A stretch of 64,000 nucleotides of DNA from Undaria pinnatifida (lineage: Eukaryota; Sar; Phaeophyceae; Laminariales; Alariaceae), in NCBI GenBank assembly GCA_012845835.1, contig JABAKD010000025.1:772001-836000 (forward strand), given 5' to 3'. The translations under genes and the position numbers were made by a program. Of this stretch, positions 33,193 through 44,439 are shown piece by piece. Numbering within the stretch: position 1 is the first letter of the stretch; the number at the start of each line of letters is the position of its first letter. Below the pieces are notes generated by a model. The model saw only the letters and a program-made list of their open reading frames with translations. It made no database searches and had not been told where the DNA came from.

Positions 33193-34350
33193 TGTAATAG
33201 ATTAGTAAACACTACCAGCCAGCTTATATCATCTCATTATCCATCTAGCCATCCATGCCGTAGCTCGAACTCATCTCCCCTCCCCCCCTTTGTTCCTCGC
33301 CCAGTTCGTTCAAACGCCCCACTTACAATCGAAATCGGCCAGAATAATATACACTAATAAACCATTGATATCACGTCATTATCTTTCTAGCCATCCATGA
33401 CGTAGCTTTCATTCATCTCCCCTCCCCCCCCCCCTCCTTCCCGACACCCCGCACGATCGCCTAGACCCAGCACCGCGCGTATAATAGGCCCCTACATATA
33501 TGATTAATACGCGCGATCGGAGGATCACACGCAATGTTGCGAACATCAGTGTCGACCAAATCCTTGATTTTCATTTTGCACGTGACCTAAATCTCTTGAA
33601 AACCCTTTCCCCTCCCCCCACCCCCCTCCCCGCTTTTTTGTTTTCTTTTCCCTCGCTTCCTCTTTCTTAAACGTCCCACCTACACTATCGAAATTCGCCA
33701 GAGTAATAAACACTTCCACGCCCGGAATATCGCCTCGTTACCGCTTCAGAGCCTTCCATGCCGCTGCTGCAATTCCCACCTACCCCCGTCCCCAACCCCC
33801 CCTCCTTCACTCACCACCCGCAACATCGCCTTGACCTAGCACCACCCGTATAGCAAACCCTTACATCTATGCGACCTAAAGCCTTCCCCCCCCGCCCCCG
33901 CCTCCCCCCGCCAAATTCCTCCCCTCCCCCACAAAAAATATTTTTAGCTTCAACGCACAAATAGACCTGCCCCACCCGCCCCCTCCCCCCCCTCCCCCCC
34001 TCCCGTCCCCCTTTCGATCAAAATCAGGCCCCCACGTCCTTAAAAACTCCGCCCTCCCCTCACCGGATATTCGATTTACAGGATTCACTTGATAAACTGA
34101 TGTATTTTCTTCCATAGCTGTCAGATTTTGTCCCCCTCAGAAACGGTTTTTTATAGTTTCCCCGCACAGACTGCCTAGCATCACCCTGTTGACCCTGATA
34201 GCTACACTGTGGTTGCAAGGGGAGTCGCCGACCCATATCCTTAATGAGGACACACAACCCGTAATACACGCGATCGGAGTATCACACACAGCTTGCAAAA
34301 ATGAGTTTCGATAAAATGTTCGATCTTACAGCTGGAGTATATTTTAATTT
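33193..34350 (+). repeat. PCC composite repeat, near-full-length copy
   Basis: Follows the previous copy head to tail. Order is gamma, gamma, one beta (about 33,450-33,580), gamma-prime, epsilon, delta, alpha, ending near 34,350. It is the cleanest example of module order with one beta unit. Confidence 0.85.
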
Positions 34351-34385
34351 TATAATAATATTATAATACGCACTCCAGCTGTGAG
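34330..34385. repeat. Palindromic junction of two PCC copies
   Basis: ACAGCTGGAGTATATTTTAA ... CGCACTCCAGCTGTGAG forms an inverted repeat around an AT-rich centre (TATAATAATATTATA). The two PCC ends face each other tail to tail. Confidence 0.8.
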
Positions 34386-35125
34386 ATCAAAAATTTGGTC
34401 GAAACTCATATTTTCAAGGTGGTGTGTGATACTCCGATCGCGCGTATTAATCATATATTTTATGTAGGGGCTTGCTATACCCGTGGTGCTGGGTCTAGGC
34501 CGTGCGGGTGGTGGGGAAGGAGGGGGCGTTTAAGGGGGGAGGGTGGGAAATGAATGAAAGCTACGTCATCGATAGCGAGAAATATATGATATCAATTGCG
34601 TAAAAGTGTGTATTACTCTGGCCGATTCAGATTGTAAGTTTGGCGTTTAAAAAAACAGGGCGGGGTGGAAATAAAAATGGGGGAGGGGGGGGGGGGCGGA
34701 ATGAGGGCGGAAATAAGTTGGAGCTACGGCATGGATGAGTCGAAATATATTGAGGTAATATCAGCTGGCTGGTAGTGTCTACTACCCTGGTAGCTTTTTA
34801 TTTTAGGTGGGGCGTTTGAACTAGAGGAATCGGGGGGGGGGGGGGGAGGGGGCGGCGGGCGGGACATTTCAACGTGTGCGCGGAAACTATAATCCTTGAA
34901 AGGGAAAAATATGACGGTTGTAGTAAGAAGACATCCCTTTGTATCATCTGCTTGGTAATGTTTACTATTCTAGAAGATTTGACGTTAGATGTAGTATGCA
35001 ACGCAGTCTTTAGGTGTGGTAAGCAACGTGTTGAAGCCTTTTACTAAGTTATTGTACATGGATCGAAAGATAATGTTTTAATCATCATCGATAGGTACAA
35101 GCATGTAGTTACCTATATCTTCCGA
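34360..35125 (-). repeat. PCC composite repeat, inverted partial copy
   Basis: Inverted beta end, gamma modules and the head segment (34,860-35,125). The head aligns with 11,430-11,712: GTGCGCGGAAACTATAATCC, ATATGACGGTTGTAGTAAGA and TACTATTCTAGAAGATTTGA. Confidence 0.8.
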
Positions 35126-35356
35126 CACATGTATATTGAATGCTGTGGACCATTCGCGTTTGATCGAGACAGCGAAAAGGCAAGTAACATGTGCTTTCGC
35201 TATGGCTGTATTATCACGTTCGTGTAGTATCTGTTACAGCGGTTATTTAAAGTCTACGTACGGTGGGTCTGCGGGGTTTCCGGAGCTGTCCCACTGAGCA
35301 GCCTTGCAAGAAAATACCCCTGTATACGAAACGTCACGAACTTTCAGTCACAGAGA

Positions 35357-35645
35357 CACGCGCGTTATAGTATATACAGTACTACCAAGTCTTGTTAAGG
35401 GTAAGGTTTGGTCTGAAATGGTTTCTGACTGACGGGGCTCCATAACAAAAATGTGCGGAAATAGTGGGGGGACTTTGCATGATTGTAATGATTCTTCTTG
35501 TTTACCTAGGCCATTTAACTTTTCTTAGGGTTAGCAGTTTTGGTTTGCTTCAAATCAGTTTTTGGTCAAGAAAAACATGTCTTGTGCTCCTAAAGTTAGG
35601 CACCTCGGAGAAAATGTGGTGCATCTCTATCGTAGCTCACGCTTC
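35357..35645. mobile_element. MITE copy E, diverged
   Basis: Right end GTGGTGCATCTCTATCGTAG then CTCACGC. Probable left end ACGCGCGTTATAGTATATAC. The interior GGTCTGAAATGGTTTCTGAC matches copy C. It also includes TTTCTTAGGGTTAGC, a single telomere-like unit. Confidence 0.5.
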
Positions 35646-35649
35646 TAGA

Positions 35650-37400
35650 GTGTCGCGCGGTGCCGTATGCGCGGAGACTCTCAGAGTAAGCATGGCGGAG
35701 AGGTGTTACGGGCGGTAACTTAGTTGTTGCCGAACGGTGGACCATCGGCCCCCATGCACACTTTGCTTTTCTCCTCCTTCGATCGTTCAGCTCCCTGGCA
35801 CAAGAATACTACTGACTGCGACAAAACGAGATATGGCAGAGGCTTTATTAAGGGGACAGCGTGCTGCGGGGAACTGTAACTGTAACTATGCAGCAGCAGG
35901 TGGAGTCTTTTGGGTGAACTCGGAAGAACTTGAGTGTACCGATAAGGGTATGAGGAAGGCACGTGAGCGGGCATCACCGGAGACGTACGTGACCCGTGGA
36001 CCTGGAAACTAAATGATTGATACGATGGTCTTAGTGTGAAAATAAACGTTAGGGTGGATCTGCGAGGCAGGGACTGGCACTTTATCATGGATAATGCAGG
36101 GACCAGCTCGACTCTGGACCACACTCACTGGTGATGTGGGCGCAATGGTGCTGACTATACTATTATGGCAATCCCGAAGACAATTGTCCGACAAGTGCTT
36201 GACAAAGCATTAGCGAAAAAACAATACTTCGAAGTATAAACTAAACGAAATCGGCATGTGACCCCCCTCAAATCGATGGCACTCGGGGTATAGTCTATGT
36301 ATATGCTCTACCGTGAATAAGAGCATCGTGCCAGTGAGTGCCAACCTCTAAAGAGACGATTCATTACACGAACGGCACTCACTGTCGGCGGCGATAACGA
36401 CAAATGCCAAGATGCTCGCGACGATAGTTTGCCACAAACACAGACAATTTGTTGACGCGTACACTAACCACCTGCTTGTGTTGGCACCAATGAGCTTACT
36501 GCTGGTCACCCCGCCAGGAACCAGGGTTGAGAAGTGATGGCCATACCAAGCACGATGATAAACTGATTCGCGGGGTCGGGAGACGACATGACCTTCAGCT
36601 GAGATAAAATGTAAAACGAGAAGTCATGAACAGGACATAAGGCGCTCTATTTTGTGCTCCCCACGAGGGGGAAGGACATAAAACAAGAGTGCACGGTACT
36701 AAAAAAACTCGATAAGAGAAGCCATGGGGTGAAACACATCCTTATTGTTCTATACAAAAATGGAAGTTTATCCACCAGTGGGAGCAGTCCCAAACAATTG
36801 ATGAAAGCGGTAGCACGGGGCGTAAAACATTCTCAGGGCGTTTTTGCTCCCTCTAATGTGCCAGGAATAAAGCGCTAATTGAAGGACAAGACAAGCCTAG
36901 TGGAGATGCTACGTGACAGGAACGGAATCAGCACGGTAATTCGATGGAAGGATAAAATAGTTGAGGAGCTCATCGACTACACTGAAGCACGGTAGGATGC
37001 AAAAGTTCCTCAGCATTGACGAACGGCGTTGACTTGCCGCCACGTCGTAGTGTTGGTCAGAGATGCTGCTCCTACTGTCCTTTCGTGTCCATCAGTACCC
37101 TACCGTTAAAGCACCGATCGTAACCTTGAACAACAATCCTTCTTGCCAGGGCACAGGGAGATCAGGTCTCAAGAACAAACCGCCGAGCCAATCGGGGTCG
37201 GGGACAAGGGACTAATGACAAATGGACAAGGTAATACTGACAGAAATGGGGTTGCTGTCTTTAGGGGCACAACAGAGTCTATTTCCAATTGCACGATAGC
37301 CCCGTCCCGAAACAAGTGATATTCTTTAACGGACGTTTTATGGCTGCTGGACACGAGGACGAATGCTGTTGAAACATATCTTCACGTAGTTTCTTGTTTG
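35650..37400. other. Unassigned sequence downstream of the gypsy remnant
   Basis: No recognised protein or repeat. Part of it could be the 3' flank or LTR of the minus-strand gypsy element, but no LTR pair was found. Confidence 0.3.
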
Positions 37401-37404
37401 CAAG

Positions 37405-38178
37405 GGACTATCGAACGAAACGTGGCGGTAGCAAGAAGCCCTGTAATGCAGGAAGTACTCCGAGAGCGAGTTTCAAAGCCGGCAATTGCTTTAAAGAAAC
37501 GCCGCAGGGACTACCGTAGATCGACGCATACATAGGTGACCTGTCTCTCGCACAGATTACTATTTCCCGGGCAAGGGTTGCCGACTTTGGGGTTGGGACC
37601 ATCCGCCTCATTGGTTGGCGGTGGACTGATACAGGTTCACCATATGTATAGCTGGGAAATGACAAGAGTCCCGTTATCGACCGCGAACCTATCCCCTCGC
37701 TCGTTTTAAGGTTAGGACTGGCCATCTTGAATACAAGTTGAATTTGTTGGACGGTTTGCTTGGAAGAGTCGGGCTGCGACTTCGGCGTTGAAGCGGAACG
37801 AACTCCGACAATGAGATCGACAGGAAGCACATAATCATCTGCGTTTCCAGACTCGAGGCGATGAGGTTTGCCTGACTTGCTGTAGGAAGGCGGTCTTTGT
37901 CAGGAGGTCGATAAATAAATGGAAACGACTCCGCTCTTTCAAAGAAAAACAAAGAACTGACAAGAGGCTGCATAAGCCTGCATGTTTTGGACAGCGTTGT
38001 GAACACGCTCGAATACAGAGGTGACCTCAGGGCGGACGGCAGAACTGTACGCAGTATAATTTATCCACAAGCCGACTGCAATTATATGACATCTTGATTG
38101 ACTTAATTTGTATCATATATGTTCCCCTGAGCGAAATGCAACGTTGCCGGGAGTCCAAACCCCGCTAGTGAAAGTTCG
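37405..38178 (-). pseudogene. Gypsy integrase, C-terminal half
   Basis: Continues the core with GFGLPATLHFAQGN, where the second catalytic Asp of a HSDQG-type motif is Ala (HFAQG, 38,140-38,126). After stops and frameshifts it reads SVFERVHNAVQNM, the LPVDLIVGV segment and FPSYTYGEPVSVHRQPM, the region following the core in gypsy elements. Clearly inactive. Confidence 0.75.
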
Positions 38179-38448
38179 ATGCCTCTTACGATAGAGGTTG
38201 TAACTATTCCTCTGAAACATTACGGTTTATGAATGACGAGGCTTCCTTCCTTAAGCCAACTCGTCGGAAATCGGCCTTTGGTTTTTGCGAGATTCTCGTT
38301 GAATACATAGTCTAGGCCATGAGATACGTTCGTCCGGTAGCAAATATTATATTTTTCCATAAATCAGCTTTTGGGATAATGAATGTCTTCTGGTCCTAGA
38401 CTGAGGAGCCTCAGAATAAAGACGGTGCACCTCCATCGTAGCACACCC
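38179..38448. mobile_element. MITE copy F inside gypsy integrase
   Basis: Inverted ends CTTACGATAGAGGTTGTA (left) and GGTGCACCTCCATCGTAGCA (right), about 270 bp. Integrase similarity resumes directly on both sides. The flanks AAGTTCGAT and CCGTTCGGT match at 6 of 9 positions with a GTTCG core, suggesting a decayed target duplication of about 9 bp. That length would fit Mutator-like elements; this classification is inference. Confidence 0.75.
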
Positions 38449-38890
38449 CGTTCGGTCAAAGTATGAATTATCGTGCGAAACACTTTATCTTTGATGGCAA
38501 TCGAGATGGCATGTTGAGTAAGATGGTCGACGACCGACAGGGGGAAGCGATTTCCTTCCGACACAATTTGGTACTCAACTAGTTCAACTGCGACACATTG
38601 GAATGCCCGCGCGACAGGGCGGTGTCCCACAGGCAACCTAGGCGGGCGGTGTGATGACTTCCGACGTTGGCAAGGTAGACAAGTCTGGATTTTTGTGCCG
38701 ACGTCCGTGGACATTTTTGGCCACCGACTTACATCTCGAAGAGTATTGAATGTCGCTTTCGAAGCGAAGCGACCGGTGGGGTTGGAATTTCCACACCGTG
38801 GGGGGAGGTATCCGCCCGGATGATATCCGGGTTCATCCCCGGGTTGTCGTCGTTGTCTTTTGAACCTCACAGCAAAAGTAGCAGCTCGGG
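38449..38890 (-). pseudogene. Gypsy integrase, N-terminal half
   Basis: Contains the zinc-binding CXXC (CLPC) and the start of the catalytic core. The first catalytic Asp, expected in a VDLVEY-type motif, is Glu here (VELVEY, near 38,580). The open frame continues to 38,364 only because it reads into the MITE. Confidence 0.75.
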
Positions 38891-38899
38891 TTCCACAAG

Positions 38900-39320
38900 C
38901 GGGCGTAGTCTCGGTCGATGTGCATCGTGCCCCCGGAACCCCGCAGCTAGGTCTCAAGTGCTGACGCGAGGCGATGTCTCATGACCCGATGGGGGAGATA
39001 CGTCTCTCGTGGCTGTGTGCGATCTGGCGGTGGTATGTTTATTAATAGCGCGGCGTCGGAGAGGAGACAAAGGAGGAGAGGGAAGAAGTGAGAAAGTGTG
39101 CGTGGTGCATGCTCGATCGATCACATCTCTAGCCCCTATAATAGCATACGAACCACCCTAAAAAGCAAGAGGTGTGATTAACCCAAAAACATACCGGCAC
39201 CAACCACCTTGGGCCATCTGTAAACTACAACCGACTATTTAGGGTCCCACCGCAACCTACTAGATCTACGATCTACGATCTACTAGATCCACATGATCCT
39301 ATGCTATGATCTGCGCCAGC
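38900..39320. other. Unassigned, with CTAGATCTACGATCTA short repeats
   Basis: No gene seen. At 39,257-39,300 GATCTACGATCTAC-type words repeat several times. Confidence 0.35.
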
Positions 39321-39324
39321 TAGC

Positions 39325-39425
39325 GTTGGGCTGCGAAAGCAACTGAGTTAAATCGACACACAACGCGCATGAAAATACGTGGAAGTGTGGTGAGCTAAAG
39401 CTTTATTTTTGCCCATCCGACGGAG
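39325..39425. repeat. Short dispersed repeat W, copy 2
   Basis: Near-identical to 22,130-22,215 over GTTAAATCGACACACAACG and ATGAAAATACGTGGAAGTGT, with a 20-bp insertion before CCATCCGACGGAGGA. Confidence 0.7.
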
Positions 39426-40169
39426 GATGAAAAAAAAACACTTACGAGGTACGTGTGTATCTGGTACCACCTGTGTATGATACGTACGTATATATCACCC
39501 TCATTGCACCGGTATCGCCGAAGCACATCGTTCTACGCCGTATCAAAGCCTGGTTCTTATCCTTACCAACGAACCGATACGATACTCTCTGAGATTGTCT
39601 ACCGACTAACTCGTGTATACCAGTCACGTATGCATGGTTTGCGTCCTACCACGTACGAGCTACGTATACCAGATGACTACGTATGATACGCTAACGACAT
39701 CGAAATCGATAGGTTACGATGGACTACCTGGCACTCCGTTGTGCCAGTAGTACCGTAAATATTCTCAATAGAGAACAGCAGCGACGAGCGATCAAACAAC
39801 CTGAATATGGAGTTCGAACAAGGCCAGACATGCAGTAGGGCCATGGTTACGTCCTAGGCGTTTGCTCCCGAAAACGTTCAGCCTTGCAAGCGATACCTTG
39901 CCCTGTAATATTATCAGTCATGACAGGACCGGCTGTGATTTGTCCGTATTTGTGTTAGGCGTTGCTTTTCAACGCCTGTCTTCAAAATAATACACAAGTT
40001 TGTTTTCTTGGATATGAAATGTTGCTGTACACTATTCCAACGCGGAAAGCACATGCCCTCGCGCATATACCACCGTCGCAATCACAAACGGCAAATATAT
40101 TATTTTGTAGTTTAAACATGAGCGAGCGCTAAGGTCGAACCTTCCCGAAGGGTCGAAGCGCCATGTTCA

Positions 40170-40335
40170 CATATATACACTGCAGTTGCGAGGAGAGTCG
40201 CCGATCTATATCCTTCATGAGGACACACAACCCGTAATACGCGCGATCGGAGTATCACACACAGCATGCAGAGATGAGTTTCGACAAAATATTCGATCTC
40301 ACAGATGGAGTGTATTTTAATGTTTATAATATGTA
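40170..40335 (+). repeat. PCC alpha module, partial
   Basis: From CACTGCAGTTGCGAGGAGAG through CGCGATCGGAGTATCACACA to CTCACAGATGGAGTGTATTT. The first half of the module is missing. Confidence 0.8.
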
Positions 40336-40549
40336 GTCTACCGTTATTTCATACCGTCGTTTTATATTTCTATATTACTGTTACCGTCTGCGATCCCCTA
40401 ATGATATCGATCGCCACCACACGATATGACAAACGTGGACGTGGAACAGCTACAATCCTTCGTGGGCGCGGGCGCGCCAATTAAACCGCACGCCGAGAGT
40501 GAGTATATAGGTCCATGTCAACGTCCACCCGCTTCATCCTGTCAGGCAT

Positions 40550-40819
40550 ATGACGCCACGTACTAGGGTTACCCCCTCCGGTTTAGGCATGGCCACGGTG
40601 GATTGCTTTCTCGTACATCGTGATTTGTTTATTTGTATAACGCGTAACCCCCCCACCCCTCGTGCAACTACTTATCTGGCGTTGCCCTTGACCAAGAGAG
40701 ATTTGACGCAATACACCGCCATGTACAAGTACTTACCGTCGGTGTTTGACCTCATTGTTCTCAGGCAGTGCTCTTGGAAAAGGGGCAAACGCGACAAAAT
40801 ACAGTCGCCTCGATGTTGA
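40550..40819 (+). CDS. Unassigned open frame, 89 codons
   Basis: Starts with a true ATG and ends in TGA. The translation (MTPRTRVTPSGLGMATVD ...) has no recognisable motif, signal peptide or repeat. No intron signals or conserved neighbours support it. It may be chance; I list it because it is an ATG-started frame in otherwise empty sequence. Confidence 0.15.
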   Translation: MTPRTRVTPSGLGMATVDCFLVHRDLFICITRNPPTPRATTYLALPLTKRDLTQYTAMYKYLPSVFDLIVLRQCSWKRGKRDKIQSPRC

Positions 40820-40859
40820 TTTCCATGTATTCCTTCATGCAGACAACGAGTGTTATTCA

Positions 40860-41520
40860 TACTGAGTGTCCGAGTGTAACGTAACTGCCACTGACTTGAG
40901 GCTAACTTAGGGTTATTAAAAAATCCCCAGCATTTCTGACCCTGAAGTATTATACTCGTATCACCAAGCGGTTATTCGTACCCACACTTTTGTGTTGGCG
41001 AAACGCATGGCAAAACGTTAACCTGCGAGGACCTGTGTTTGCCAATTTGTTCCTCCTGGTGCTACATCCCTAAACGTTAGATCCTACGCTGACAAGACTG
41101 CAAGACGTTCTACCTCTACGGAACGGGACTGTCCATGATTCACCTCGGTGTCATGCAACGTGAGTTAAGGTCTAAAACATGAACTGTCATTGTGTCCAGC
41201 ACGACTTGGCAGGGTATGTCAACCCCGAGTGGACGATCTCACCGGGGCCTCAACGAAAATATCCAAGCCGTAAAATATGTTTTCACCCTAGGTATTGTCC
41301 TAGCCTAATATGGCGAGGTAAACCTTGAAACAAGAGCTAGTCTAGACTACGTATGTTCTTCACTATCTATAGCATCACCATTTCATATACAGCATGTGAC
41401 ACGAAAATACAACAAACTGGTCATGTTGCACTCGAACAAAGTGTTTGCTCCAGTTTTATTAGTTAGTTTTATTGGCCGTTGTGTGTCGTCGTTATCTGGT
41501 TTCTATCAAGCTGTCAAGTA
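40860..41520. other. Unassigned sequence
   Basis: Nothing recognised. Confidence 0.3.
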
Positions 41521-41521
41521 G

Positions 41522-42087
41522 TTCTTTCACCAAGCATTCAAATTTAGATTCGACCGACGCGTTGAACTTGCAGCAGCACTGTCGACACTGGCTGGTATTT
41601 CCGTTCTTGAACCGTCAAAACCTGATTCAAACGGGGCAGTTTTAAGTGGCATACAACAGGATTCCCCCGCCCTCTCGGACTCAAGGAGGGCAGCATCAAA
41701 CAGTAGGAAGACCGTGCCCGCGACTCCGACACGAGAATCACTTCGCAACCGCAAGCAATAAGCTCAAACGCTAACGGGATCTGCTTCTGACAAGGTGTTC
41801 AACATGAACTCCGTGGAAGCGAACACCATGATCGCTGTGTCCGTGAACGACGCTATGTGCGCCTTCATGGAGGGCCCCCTTTTCGTTAAGGCGTTGTCTT
41901 CCCTCGTGAAGGAAAATACGTTCGAAGACGTAGTTGCTGATGCCAGCGGCATGTTGCCCATCAGGAAGGCGGAGATGAAGAGGGGTTGGCGGATAACACC
42001 GCGACCGTCAAATACATTTTGTGTACATCGCTGCAGCCTGGGATCGCCAAGGCGTTAAAGGTGGGTCAAGATATCTCTCGTACGTAG
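41522..42087 (+). pseudogene. Unrecognised protein-coding remnant, stop plus frameshift
   Basis: An open frame begins right after a TAG at 41,519-41,521, which could be an intron acceptor. It runs through FDRRVELAAALSTLAGISVL and PALSDSRRAASNSRKTV, and has one in-frame TAA at 41,759-41,761. It continues in the same frame through SDKVFNMNSVEANTM, IAVSVNDAMCAFMEGPLFVK and ENTFEDVVADASGMLPIRKA. About 41,975-41,990 the protein-like reading switches frame to GLADNTATVKYILCTSLQPG and IAKALK, followed by AAG|GTGGGT (a possible donor at 42,061) and TAG at 42,085-42,087. The reading is soluble and alpha-helical in character. I do not recognise the family. It could be a captured host gene piece or part of an unfamiliar element. 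Confidence 0.4.
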
Positions 42088-42119
42088 GAGGAGTCGATCT
42101 TATAACCCTCCGTCCTCCA

Positions 42120-43380
42120 GCCGTTGATATGTACAGTTACACACTATACGGCGTCCTAGATTTTGTATCTAAGCATATCGACAGCGTCTTGGTGCCTGCT
42201 GCTAGCTCGTCTTTAATATCGTGATGAAGTTTTGTGCCCGACTATTTCACAGGGTAGAAATTTCAAGTTAGTCAAGGACAGAGTTACCATATTCCGCACT
42301 TGGGATGACGGTAGACTCACACATGGTTCCGACTGCACGCATCTCCGCGTTCTTCTCCCTACGGTGCGGCTGTGCGACGGCGGATTTCGAGATACCTTTA
42401 GAACTTTAGTTCTGCGGCGGTGCCCGTAGGGCTTTGGACTGGTCCTATTATCATGTGTCATGCTGTCACACGATCTGACATTTCTTTGGCACTGTGGCCA
42501 TCTTCGTTTGCTGTGCTGCTGCAGCAACGATCAGGTGCTCGTGCGTACGAGTCGGAAGTTTTTGTTGTACACATTTGTTCAATTGAAACAGGTACGTCCC
42601 AAACCACTTGCGCCGTCGGATACATTTTTCTGAACGCCTTTACAACAGGAAACCCGTCTTTGGGTATATATTAATTGATGTTGGTATAGGTTGATGTTTG
42701 GGGCCCCTAAAGGGATAAAGTACACCACCCTGTTGTGCACCCCTTGCCATTATATACGAGCACTCGTTCGAGATTGGGCGATTTAGCTGCCGTTTCCCAC
42801 CACTTAATTATCGTGAAAAAAGGATACACAGGCAGCGCGGAATCTGAATCTAAGTCGCGGACGTGGTAAATACAGGGCGTGAATATATAAGAGAGCGTGG
42901 CCACGGTAAAACCAAAGTATCAAATTCTAGCACGTCGCAGGCTAAATTAAACGCAGTTGCGGTCCTCCGGGGCGTGGTGTGTATTCTAAAGGATTCAGCG
43001 TGGAGTGATGATTTCAACAATATACATTACGAGCCGCTGATTCTACCAGAACCCCGATTGCAATGACGTGAGACGTTAATGCACGATGTCGCGAGTTATG
43101 GTGATCAAAGCAACACATGTGCCAGCGCGCAACTCTACGCCGGACAGAGTCGGACCCCCCTCGCCTTCCCCTCCCCCCCTTCCCCTAAAACATACAATAA
43201 TAAATTATGCACCCTGCACACGGCGTTGGCTGAAGATATCGCAAGACGGTGAACATCTGTCCTGTCAATACATTGTACCAGCACATATCAACGGTTTACT
43301 AACCGATAGGAACTTGTGCAATTGCTCTATACGGTGAAGTACTCCATGTCAGCGCCAGGGAGGTTCCCAAGTACGCCGGT
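42120..43380. other. Unassigned sequence with a C-rich tract
   Basis: No gene recognised. A C-rich tract at 43,156-43,187 resembles PCC spacers but has no PCC modules beside it. Confidence 0.3.
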
Positions 43381-43700
43381 TAGCCTGTAGTTGTTTCCTT
43401 CGGCACCTCCGAGTGGAAGACCCCGTTTCGTAGCCTGCCTCGCTCCTCCTCCGCGACCAGATGCCCCCCGCCCCGCCCTTCCTCTGCGACCAGGCGTCCC
43501 CCGCCTCGCCCGTCCTCCGCCGGCAGGCCGCATTCGTCGAGGCCGCAGGCCCTCCATGCTCGCGTCGAGGCCGCAGGCCCTCCATGCTCGCAGAGACTGA
43601 CTCTGCCCATGGCTCGGGCATTTTGCGACTGATTTGCTGGCTCGCAATCTTCGAAGCCGTCGCGGGCGACGCGAGGGTCCCTGCACGAGTAGCACACGAA
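43380..43700. other. GC-rich island with a perfect 28-bp tandem duplication
   Basis: Noticeably more GC-rich than its flanks and open in several frames on both strands, so no frame can be chosen. GTCGAGGCCGCAGGCCCTCC ... ATGCTCGC occurs at 43,536-43,563 and again, unchanged, at 43,564-43,591. It could be the edge of a horizontally acquired or element-derived coding segment. I recognise no family. Confidence 0.45.
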
Positions 43701-44439
43701 AGACTAGAAACGCATTCAACACAAGATATCGTGCGAGGCCGACAAAACGCATCTTCCGAGTGCGTGACAAGAGAAGGACGAATACTTCGTATCTCGTTCC
43801 TAATTAATTTGAATACACAAGACAGAATTGAATTCTTCCTTCGAATCGCACAACGAAATATTAATGAACCAGAAACGACCTTTTGTACCTGCTGCAACCA
43901 AACAACTGCACCCTTCGTTTGTGCCTCTGTACTGCTGTAAGTATCCGGTTGTTGTCAGGGTCATTATGTGGTGCACCATCCCACTTAGCATCCACCAAGA
44001 ACACTGTAAGAAGAAATAGAGGAAGCAGTCGAGAATTTTCCAATGGTGTGCCTGAAGGCCAACAAATCGAACCTAACCGTCCCATGTATGTCCTATCTAT
44101 ACCAAGTATACCAACATCATAACGCACCTGTGTTGCTTGTGATGTCAGCGGAAAACTCAATATCCGAGAGATGCCTGCGTGTACCCGTCAATGGGTCCCG
44201 CATGACAGCGTGGCAGAACATGTCCATGGAATACACGGGGTCACTCCTCTGTTGGCCCCTTGTCGCACGCGGCTTTTCAGAGGCACTCCACTCGCGAGGT
44301 GTGGTTGTGGGAGGGAGTACAGATACTTTCGCGTAGAAAATATACAGCAGCTTCTCTGAACCTGCAGAATATCAACAGCGGCAGCGACAGCTGCACAGAA
44401 GCAGCGGCAGCATTTGTGCGATAGTGCGGGGAGTTGGTG

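Larger units (their letters stand above)
37405..38890 (-). mobile_element. Ty3/gypsy retrotransposon fragment (integrase), split by a MITE
   Basis: Only integrase and its C-terminal extension are recognisable, on the minus strand. From the N-terminal side: TFNTLRDVSRWPKMS, TCLPCQRRKSS (CXXC of the HHCC zinc domain), QCVAVELVEYQIVSEGNRF and VVDHLTQHAISIAIKDK. MITE copy F then intervenes, followed by GFGLPATLHFAQG, SVFERVHNAVQNM, LPVDLIVGV and SFPSYTYGEPVSVHR. No RT, RNase H, gag or LTR was identified. Confidence 0.8.
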
